From Acuticoccus sp. MNP-M23 (lineage in GTDB: Bacteria; Pseudomonadota; Alphaproteobacteria; Rhizobiales; Amorphaceae): a DNA stretch of 56,789 bases. Location of the stretch: assembly GCF_031195445.1 (NCBI RefSeq), contig NZ_CP133481.1:1-56789 (forward strand), in the 5' to 3' direction. Shown in pieces: positions 50,933 to 56,789 of the stretch; position 1 is the first letter of the stretch, and each line of letters opens with the position of its first letter. Both the position numbers and the translations under genes were made by a program. The notes under the pieces are model-generated. The model was not told the origin of the DNA. It did not search any database and saw only the letters and a program-made list of their open reading frames with translations.

Positions 50933-51588
50933 GCCGCAGAATCCTGATCCTCGCCGTCGTCGCGCTCGCCGTCTCCGGCTTTGCCGGCGCCGCCTGGTAC
51001 GTGAACCGCCCGGCTCCCGTCGCCGAGGTCGATCCCGTCGCGCCGGAGGTCGCCGAAGCGCTCGTCCGGTCTCATTCTCCCGTCATCGGCCCGGAGGATG
51101 CGCCAGTCACGATCGTCGAATTCTTCGATCCGGCGTGTGAGGCGTGCCGGGCATTTTATCCGATCGTGAAGGACATCATGGCGCGCGAAGGCGACAATGT
51201 CCGGCTCGTCCTGCGCTATACGCCGTTCCATCGCGGGGCATCGGAGGAGGCGATCCGGGTGCTCGAGGCGGCACGGATGCAGGGCGTTTTCGAGCCCGTG
51301 CTGGAGGCAATCCTCGGCGAGCAGCAGAGATGGGCAACGCACGGGGCGGAGGCCACCGGCGAACTGCTCGCGATCGCCGGTGCGGTGGGGCTCGACCTCG
51401 AAGCCGCGCAGTCCCAGCTTCTGTTTCCGGGGACGATGGGCATCATCAATCAGGATCGCGAGGACGTCGAGGCCATGGGCGTGAAGGGAACGCCGACTTT
51501 CTATGTCAACGGCAAACCTCTTGAACCGTTCGGCGAAGCGGAACTACGTGCGCTCGTTGCCGCCGAGGTCGAGGCAGCAGGCTCCTGA
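50929..51588 (+). CDS. DsbA/BdbD-like thiol oxidase
   Basis: 219 aa. N-terminal helix, then VTIVEFFDPACEACRAFYPI with active site CEAC and the cis-Pro segment GVKGTPTFYVNGKPL. Periplasmic. Works with the DsbB-like protein encoded just upstream. Confidence 0.92.
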   Translation: MSRRILILAVVALAVSGFAGAAWYVNRPAPVAEVDPVAPEVAEALVRSHSPVIGPEDAPVTIVEFFDPACEACRAFYPIVKDIMAREGDNVRLVLRYTPFHRGASEEAIRVLEAARMQGVFEPVLEAILGEQQRWATHGAEATGELLAIAGAVGLDLEAAQSQLLFPGTMGIINQDREDVEAMGVKGTPTFYVNGKPLEPFGEAELRALVAAEVEAAGS

Positions 51589-51612
51589 GCTGCCGCATTC
51601 AGGGAGATGGAG

Positions 51613-52071
51613 ATGAACATTCAGACCGGCCTCGCGGTCGCGACCCTTCTGTTTGCGATGTCCGCGATGGCGGTCGCGGGGTCGAGTGACGTCGTCGTGG
51701 AGAACGCATGGGCGCGGGCCTCGATCGGGACGAGCCGGCCCGGTGCCGCCTATATGATGGTCCGCAACGCCGGTGCGGAGGCAGTCACGCTGATCGGCAT
51801 CGAGACACCGGCCGCCGGGATGGCGGAGATCCACAGGACCGCCACCGACTCGCGCGGCGTCAGTTCCATGTCTCCGGCGGGCGATATCGAGATCGGACCG
51901 GGCGAAGCGGCGAAGCTCGAGCCCGGCGGTCTCCATGGGATGCTGATGGGGCTGCGGACGCCGCTGAAGCAAGGCGACAGCTTCGACCTGACGCTCCGCT
52001 TCGCGGATGGAGGAACGGTGGCGGTCGCCGTGCCGGTCCTCGGCATTGCGGCGCGTGGCCCGGGGAGGTGA
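51613..52071 (+). CDS. PCuAC-type periplasmic copper chaperone
   Basis: 152 aa from ATG 51613. Signal peptide ending AVAGSS. The copper site residues are AEIHRTATD (His), SSMSP (Met), and GGLHGMLMGL (HxM), spaced as in PCuAC. Passes Cu(I) with SCO proteins to oxidase. Shares one base with the next gene. Confidence 0.92.
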   Translation: MNIQTGLAVATLLFAMSAMAVAGSSDVVVENAWARASIGTSRPGAAYMMVRNAGAEAVTLIGIETPAAGMAEIHRTATDSRGVSSMSPAGDIEIGPGEAAKLEPGGLHGMLMGLRTPLKQGDSFDLTLRFADGGTVAVAVPVLGIAARGPGR

Positions 52072-52682
52072 TGCGCCGGAGGACGCTTCTTGGCGGGACT
52101 GTCCTGGTCGCGGTCGCACTCGGCGCCGGGATTGCGGTCGGTCTGTCCAGAACTGAAGCGCCGGAGAATCCAAAGAGTTTGCTCCCCCTGCGCCTCGGTG
52201 ACATGCGTTTCAGTCTGAGCGATCACGATGGCTGGAACGTCGGACCGCAGGACCTTGTGGGTCGAGCCACGATGGTGTTCTTCGGCTTCACCTCGTGCCC
52301 GGATGTCTGCCCGACCACGCTCGCCGACATCACCGGATGGCTCGAAGCGCTGGGCGAGGACGCGGATCTCCTGAACGTGGTTTTCATCACAGTCGATCCC
52401 ACTCGTGATACCGTGGAGGCGATGGCCGAGTACGTTGGCTATTTCCACCCGATGATCCGCGGCTGGACGGGTTCACCCGAGGAGATCGCCCGGGCGGCGG
52501 ACGGTTTCCGCGCCACCTACGAACGGGTGCCGGACGAGAACGGCAGCTACACGATGAACCACACCGCCGGCATCTTCCTCTTCGACGCCGAGGGGCGGTT
52601 CAGGACGATCATCGACTATCACGAGTCGCGCGAATTCGCCCTGCCGAAGATCCGTCGCGCCATGGACGACAGCGGGGTCTGA
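52071..52682 (+). CDS. Second SCO1/SenC-family protein
   Basis: 203 aa. N-terminal RRRTLLGGTVLVAVALGAGI anchor, FFGFTSCPDVCPTTLADITG (CxxxC), and YTMNHTAGIFLFDAEGRFRT with the metal His. Only moderately similar to the first SCO, so not a recent copy. End of the operon. Confidence 0.92.
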   Translation: MRRRTLLGGTVLVAVALGAGIAVGLSRTEAPENPKSLLPLRLGDMRFSLSDHDGWNVGPQDLVGRATMVFFGFTSCPDVCPTTLADITGWLEALGEDADLLNVVFITVDPTRDTVEAMAEYVGYFHPMIRGWTGSPEEIARAADGFRATYERVPDENGSYTMNHTAGIFLFDAEGRFRTIIDYHESREFALPKIRRAMDDSGV

Positions 52683-52983
52683 GAGGGTCCTGCAAGCCCG
52701 GCACCGTCGCCCGTTATCTCCGGAAGCACGGCGCCGCCCCTGGGAACGGGCCGCCGACTGTTGCCTCAGCGGCACTCTGATTGTGGCTCGAACGCGCCGG
52801 ACGGAGACCTGTGACGGCGTCCTGGAGCATTCGACCCTGGTTCTGACATCCCCTCACTCTGGCTTCTTCGGCAGCCTCGCAGCCGGCTTGCTGACGGTCA
52901 TCAGCGCGATCGATCTCTTCTGCGGGTCGGGCCTTGCTTACCCACAAGTCCTCTCCAGCGAGACGCCAAAATCGCATCTTCGC
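52683..52983. other. Intergenic, no gene seen
   Basis: Converging ends of the SCO operon and the DUF1624 gene. Frames on both strands are Arg-rich or short and show no family features. No strong terminator hairpin identified. Confidence 0.5.
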
Positions 52984-53724
52984 CTACGAGGACAGCAGCC
53001 GCGCCACCTCGATCGAGCCAAGAAGCACCGGTTGATGAATAAGATATATGGCCAAGCTGTGACGGCCGGCCAAGCTCAGTCTTTGGACAAAGTGTGTTTT
53101 CCGAAAGTTCCAAAAGATCCGCTCCAAAGCGTGAGCCGCGCCTCGCTTTGCGGCACTCATGCCGAGAAGGGTCGCTCCGAACCATGGGAACAAGGGAACA
53201 AAATCGAGGCTAGGCGGCGCGGAATATGAGAAGCCGATCCAGGCGAGCCATCGAGTGTTGAAGCCGTCGAACGAGCCCGCAACGCCCAGAAGGATCACGA
53301 AAATTGCCAGTTGCGCGAGACTCGCGGGATCGAGGCGCAGCATGAGGGCGCCGAGGAGGCTTGCTACAGCAATCGCATGGAGGATCCCAAAGTAGACGAA
53401 GGCGTCCGGGAAAGCGAGCAAAGTCGCTGCCGTGACAGCGAACGCGGCCACCGCGATCGCGAGAAGGCGCTTGGCGAACCCTCGTAACCGAACGCCTCGA
53501 TGATGAGCGAGCACCAACCCGACCCCAACCAGCGCCATGAACGTCGCCGCCAGGGTACGCCCGAACCCGACCCAGACGGGGTGGGTCGCCAAACCAGCCG
53601 GGATGTAGTCGTAGAGATCGAGATCCCAGACGACGTGGAACAGGACCACGCCCGTAATTGCCAAACCGCGGACGGCGTCGATGACAATCAGCCGGCCCGC
53701 GGCAGGAGTTCGGCGTTCATCCAC
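52984..53724 (-). CDS. DUF1624-type membrane protein (acyltransferase-like)
   Basis: 246 aa, about seven helices. RLIVIDAVRGLAITGVVLFH, VVWDLDLYD and LAGRHSLAIYLIHQPVLLGS are typical of the DUF1624/heparan-alpha-glucosaminide N-acetyltransferase-like family. Substrate unknown. Stands alone between the copper operon and the M23 lipoprotein. Confidence 0.85.
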   Translation of the reverse strand: MDERRTPAAGRLIVIDAVRGLAITGVVLFHVVWDLDLYDYIPAGLATHPVWVGFGRTLAATFMALVGVGLVLAHHRGVRLRGFAKRLLAIAVAAFAVTAATLLAFPDAFVYFGILHAIAVASLLGALMLRLDPASLAQLAIFVILLGVAGSFDGFNTRWLAWIGFSYSAPPSLDFVPLFPWFGATLLGMSAAKRGAAHALERIFWNFRKTHFVQRLSLAGRHSLAIYLIHQPVLLGSIEVARLLSS

Positions 53725-53840
53725 GATCTAGGTCGTGCTTGCGAAGAAATTCAGATGGGTCGGCTTTCGGACGCAAGCGCCTCGCGCGTCCTGCGCCGTA
53801 GGCCCGTATAATCGAAGGGCAACTGCGGCAATATACGAAA

Positions 53841-54821
53841 TCATCCATCAGTCATTCTTGGTAAAGGATCAACAGGCTTTGCATTTTTTCGCAGCTCAAA
53901 GTGTAACTGAGGCGTCGATACATTTCCTGTTTGGCCAACAGTCGCAATATTTTGCCCTCTCTTCACCCCATCCCCGCGGATAACATTGATGGTATCATTG
54001 TGAGCATAGGCCGATACCCAGTTGTTGTCGTGTTGAACTAGGATTAAGTTGCCAAACTCGCCAATATCACTGCCCGCGTAAATCACTGTCCCAGCAGATG
54101 CGGCAAGTACGGGAGTGCCCGCCGGAGCCGCCAGATAGATGCCATTATTGCTTTCCCCGTTAGACTGCTTACCAAAACCTTTAATAATCCGCCCACGAAC
54201 AGGCCAGCGAAAGCCGATAGAAGCCGGTGCGACGCGCGATGATGGTGACAGTGATGCTCCGCTAAACTGTTGTGCCACGTCATTTCTATTTTCGGCTATA
54301 GCGCGACCTGGCTTGGCTGCCACGGCGAAGTCCTGCCTAGGTATCGCCATACTTTCCGCCTCTCCAGAATCTTCCTGCTGCACAGCTAAGTGACCGTTCT
54401 CTAGTTGGCTTGATATAATTGTATCTTCTGAATATTGTGGGGCTGGAATAACTTCAGTTGGATTTATTATATTTAGATTATCTCCCTGGGAATCGGTGTA
54501 CCTTGCGTCATTCGAATAAATGTCTGATCTCGGTCCGCTGTAGTTCGGTGCGGCACTCGGAGTGGTCGCACCTGCTCGGGATCCTCCGGCCTGCGTGACG
54601 TCACCTCGGGAGGGGGTCGCCGCCTCGATGGTCCAGGAATCCGACTTTCGCGCCTGATTGCCGTAGACACCGACGTCCTGCGGCGATGCGTTGCGTGTCG
54701 TGGACGCGGTGAAAGTTGTGTCGCTATATTCGCCATTGGAAGTTGAGCATCCGGTAGCAAGCACCGTGAGGCATAGCGCGCAAACACTAACGTAATGACG
54801 TGAGCTATATTTAAACCTCAT
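53841..54821 (-). CDS. NlpD/EnvC-like M23-domain lipoprotein
   Basis: 326 aa from ATG 54821 (site CAGGAG). Lipobox VLATGC (Cys25). Middle region polar and disordered. C-terminal LytM domain WPVRGRIIKGFGKQSNGESN, GIYLAAPAGTPVLAASAGTV, TPQLHFELRKN. Zinc ligands are lost (HxGID is NNGIY, HLHFE is QLHFE), so it is likely an amidase activator like NlpD/EnvC, not an enzyme. GC is lower than its neighbours. A MerR-type promoter lies upstream at 54985. Confidence 0.85.
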   Translation of the reverse strand: MRFKYSSRHYVSVCALCLTVLATGCSTSNGEYSDTTFTASTTRNASPQDVGVYGNQARKSDSWTIEAATPSRGDVTQAGGSRAGATTPSAAPNYSGPRSDIYSNDARYTDSQGDNLNIINPTEVIPAPQYSEDTIISSQLENGHLAVQQEDSGEAESMAIPRQDFAVAAKPGRAIAENRNDVAQQFSGASLSPSSRVAPASIGFRWPVRGRIIKGFGKQSNGESNNGIYLAAPAGTPVLAASAGTVIYAGSDIGEFGNLILVQHDNNWVSAYAHNDTINVIRGDGVKRGQNIATVGQTGNVSTPQLHFELRKNAKPVDPLPRMTDG

Positions 54822-54984
54822 AAATTCAAACTCCTGTCGCCCGGTGCTATAGCTGTTTCGACCGTAATGTCGCTGGCAATTCCCGCCGGCGCACAACGCG
54901 GCGACCGGGCCGGTCCAGACGATCAGGCACACGGCGACCCGATCCGCAGCCGATGCAGCATCGTCTTCGCCCCCATTGATCACA

Positions 54985-55015
54985 GGTGTAAAACCTCTAG
55001 CGACTAAAGGGGCAA
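54985..55015 (-). promoter_or_regulatory. MerR-type promoter upstream of the M23 lipoprotein
   Basis: Minus strand -35 TTGCCC (55010-55015), 19-bp spacer with CCTTTAGTCGCTAGAGG, -10 near TTACAC (54986-54991). The dyad closely matches that at 1853. 160-bp leader to the lipoprotein ATG. Confidence 0.6.
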
Positions 55016-55036
55016 GAGGTCTGCGCCGGCGGATCA

Positions 55037-56371
55037 TCACGCATTCGCGAGCAACACCGTTGCGAGCAGGTTAACGTTCAGAGCGATGATCGTGACCGCG
55101 ATCAGAGCGCACACCGCCGTGAGCCAGCGCGGCGCGACGAGGTCGCCCATCTTGGCCCGGCTCGCCGTGAACATTACGAGCGGCACGATCGCGAACGGCA
55201 GCTGGAAGCTGAGCACCACCTGGCTGAGGATCAAGAGCTTGCCCGTCTCGCTCGCCCCGTAGACGAGGATCACGGCCATGGCCGGCGCGATGGCCAGCAG
55301 CCGGGTGATCAGCCGCCGGAGCGCCGGGCTGATGCGGAAGGCGATGAACCCCTCCATCACGATCTGGCCAGCCATTGTCGCCGTGATCGTCGCATTGAGG
55401 CCGCAGCACAGGAGCGCCACGCCAAACAGCGTCGGCGCAAGTGCGCTGCCGAGCAGCGGCGTCAGCAACGCGTACGCCTGGTCGATCTCGACGATCTCGG
55501 TGTTGCCGGAGGCGTGGAAGGCCGCCGCCGCCAGGATCAGGATTGAAGCGTTGATGCACAGCGCCAGCATCAGCGCCACCGTCGAATCCCAGGTCGCAAG
55601 GCGCAGCGCCTCGCGCTTGCCCGCCGGGTCCTGGCCGTAGGACCGCGTCTGCACGATGCCGGAGTGGAGGTAGAGGTTGTGCGGCATCACCGTTGCGCCG
55701 ATGATCCCGAGCGCGATGTAGAGCATGTCCGGGTTAGTCACGATTTCGGTCGATGGCGCGAAGCCCGCGATCACCGCACCCCAGTCGGGGTCGGCCATCG
55801 CGATCTGGACGACAAAGCAGGTGGTGATGACGCCGAGCAGCGCGATCACGAACGCCTCAACCCAGCGGAAACCGCGGTTCTGGAGCCAGAGGATCAGGAA
55901 CACGTCCGCCGCGGTGATGAAGATGCCGATCTCGAGCGGGATGCCGAAGATGAGGTTCAGCCCGATCGCCGTGCCGATCACCTCGGCGAGGTCGGTTGCG
56001 ATGATGGCGGCTTCGGCGAGCAGCCACAGCGGATAGGAGACCCAGCGCGGGAAGGCGTCGCGGCACGCCTGGGCGAGGTCGCGACCCGAGGCCACCGCGA
56101 GCCGCGCGCACAGCGACTGGAGCAAGATCGCCATGACGTTGGACAAGAGCGCGACGAACAGCAGCGTATAGCCGAACTGCGCGCCGCCGGCGAGTGAGGT
56201 CGCCCAATTGCCGGGGTCCATGTAGCCGACCGCGACGAGGTAGCCGGGGCCGACGAAGGCGAGGAACCGACGGAACTGGGAGCTGCCTTGCGGAACGGCG
56301 ATCGTGCGGAAAACCTCGGAGAGCGAGGGCGTGTCGCGCCGTTCGCGCCAGCCATCAGAAGTTATGGTCAT
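55037..56371 (-). CDS. NRAMP-family divalent metal transporter (MntH-like)
   Basis: 444 aa from ATG 56371. [19 protein letters not shown] (DPGN metal site in helix 1) and [18 protein letters not shown] (MPH in helix 6) are the NRAMP signature; 11 helices. Imports Mn2+, Fe2+ or related metals with protons. The start is inside a perfect 11-bp inverted repeat (56370-56402). It follows the ATPase gene in the same direction. Confidence 0.94.
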   Translation of the reverse strand: MTITSDGWRERRDTPSLSEVFRTIAVPQGSSQFRRFLAFVGPGYLVAVGYMDPGNWATSLAGGAQFGYTLLFVALLSNVMAILLQSLCARLAVASGRDLAQACRDAFPRWVSYPLWLLAEAAIIATDLAEVIGTAIGLNLIFGIPLEIGIFITAADVFLILWLQNRGFRWVEAFVIALLGVITTCFVVQIAMADPDWGAVIAGFAPSTEIVTNPDMLYIALGIIGATVMPHNLYLHSGIVQTRSYGQDPAGKREALRLATWDSTVALMLALCINASILILAAAAFHASGNTEIVEIDQAYALLTPLLGSALAPTLFGVALLCCGLNATITATMAGQIVMEGFIAFRISPALRRLITRLLAIAPAMAVILVYGASETGKLLILSQVVLSFQLPFAIVPLVMFTASRAKMGDLVAPRWLTAVCALIAVTIIALNVNLLATVLLANA

Positions 56372-56402
56372 ATGCACCTGAGAGTGATTTGCAGGTGCAT
56401 AT
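56370..56402 (-). promoter_or_regulatory. Perfect inverted repeat over the NRAMP start
   Basis: ATATGCACCTG (56370-56380), 11-bp gap, CAGGTGCATAT (56392-56402). In the mRNA the arms would pair and bury both the ribosome site (AGGUG) and the start codon. As DNA it could be an MntR/Mur/DtxR-type operator. Either fits control by metal. Confidence 0.75.
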
Positions 56403-56446
56403 TGCCAGCTTTCTGTGGAGGCGCAATCTCTGAGATGCCGGCTCGC

Positions 56447-56789
56447 CTACGCGCGCTTCTTCGGATCGAAGACGAGCAGCCGCAGCGCGTTCAGGGTGAC
56501 GAGCACGGTCGCTCCGGTGTCGGCGAGGATTGCGATCCAGAGGCCGGTGATGCCGAGCACCGTCGTCACCAGGAACACCGTCTTGAGGCCGAGAGCGATG
56601 GCGATGTTCTGGCGGATGTTGCCCATCGCGGCGCGGGCGAGGCGGATCAGCGCGGCAACATCGGTCACACGGTTGCGCAGGATCGCGGCCTGTGCCGTCT
56701 CGAGCGCGACGTCGGTGCCGGAGCCCATCGCGACGCCGACGCTGGCAGTCGCGAGCGCCGGGGCGTCGTTGATGCCGTCGCCGACCATC
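56447..56789 (-). CDS. P1B ATPase C-terminal part (continues from base 1)
   Basis: Last 113 residues plus one base of the split Met codon. Hinge MVGDGINDAPAL, then two helices with GLKTVFLVTTVLGITGLWIA and ADTGATVLVTLNALRLL, where the Asp of ADTGATVL is the Zn/Cd site of ZntA. Reading from base 1 (EDKVAAIREMIATGRVM) into it is seamless, showing the molecule is circular. Confidence 0.93.
   Translation of the reverse strand, partial: MVGDGINDAPALATASVGVAMGSGTDVALETAQAAILRNRVTDVAALIRLARAAMGNIRQNIAIALGLKTVFLVTTVLGITGLWIAILADTGATVLVTLNALRLLVFDPKKRA

Noticed and set aside
52714-53229. Frames between the SCO operon and DUF1624
   Set aside because: Short, Arg-rich or overlapping the clear DUF1624 gene; no features.
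55016-55040. Upstream start of the M23 lipoprotein near 55040
   Set aside because: It would overlap the NRAMP end, lie before the MerR-type promoter and bury the lipobox 73 residues in; ATG 54821 has a ribosome site and proper signal peptide.
1-56789. tRNA or rRNA genes
   Set aside because: No clover-leaf or ribosomal sequence noticed on either strand.

Overview
The window looks like a complete circular conjugative plasmid of an alphaproteobacterium, cut open inside one gene. A heavy-metal P-type ATPase reads off base 1 on the minus strand. It continues in the same frame from base 56789, through the invariant hinge motif, to a normal C-terminus. The alphaproteobacterial assignment rests on the Ti-like VirB/VirD/VirC transfer genes, a RepC-type and a RepA-type initiator, high GC, and densely overlapping genes.

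Layout. 41.0 kb through the junction to about 3.3 kb is metal cargo: an arsenic operon (arsR-arsC-acr3-arsH), zinc/cadmium-type transport (P1B ATPase, CDF, ZIP, MerR regulator), a copper/thiol operon (two SCO proteins, DsbB-like, DsbA-like, PCuAC), an NRAMP transporter, and several cell-wall enzymes. An IS66 remnant and a serine resolvase lie at its right edge. 3.5-4.7 kb is an iteron origin with a RepA-like initiator. 5.2-11.1 kb is an accessory island of two converging operons whose products resemble nucleotide enzymes, regulators and proteases. 11.1-12.8 kb has a secreted nuclease and a RepC-like initiator. 13.4-24.0 kb is a virB1-virB11 type IV secretion operon. 24.1-28.5 kb encodes the coupling protein, relaxase and accessory protein. 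28.6-30.85 kb holds oriT, a 17-bp repeat array, and virC1/virC2-like genes. 30.9-40.9 kb is the leading region: ArdC-like antirestriction, PemK/Phd toxin-antitoxin, a ParB-like protein and small genes, mostly on the minus strand.

Most interesting points. (1) The 5.2-11.1 kb island: an XRE regulator precedes an ImmA-type metallopeptidase that carries a C-terminal chagasin-like cysteine-protease-inhibitor domain, and the next, overlapping gene is a papain-like protease without a propeptide. A membrane-anchored dCTP-deaminase-like protein, a carrier-protein-like small protein, a thymidylate-synthase-like protein, and a converging RHH/MazG-like/UDG-like operon surround them. I infer a possible protease-armed defence or addiction system; this is not shown. 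(2) About 30 degenerate 17-bp units lie between a Ti/RP4-type nic site and the virC1-like gene, possibly an overdrive-like enhancer. (3) Two ~440-bp near-identical leaders precede minus-strand leading-region genes, possibly single-stranded promoters. (4) Four MerR-type promoters with matching 19-bp-spaced dyads tie the metal transporters to peptidoglycan enzymes and the copper/thiol operon.

All family calls were made by reading the sequence; no database search was run.
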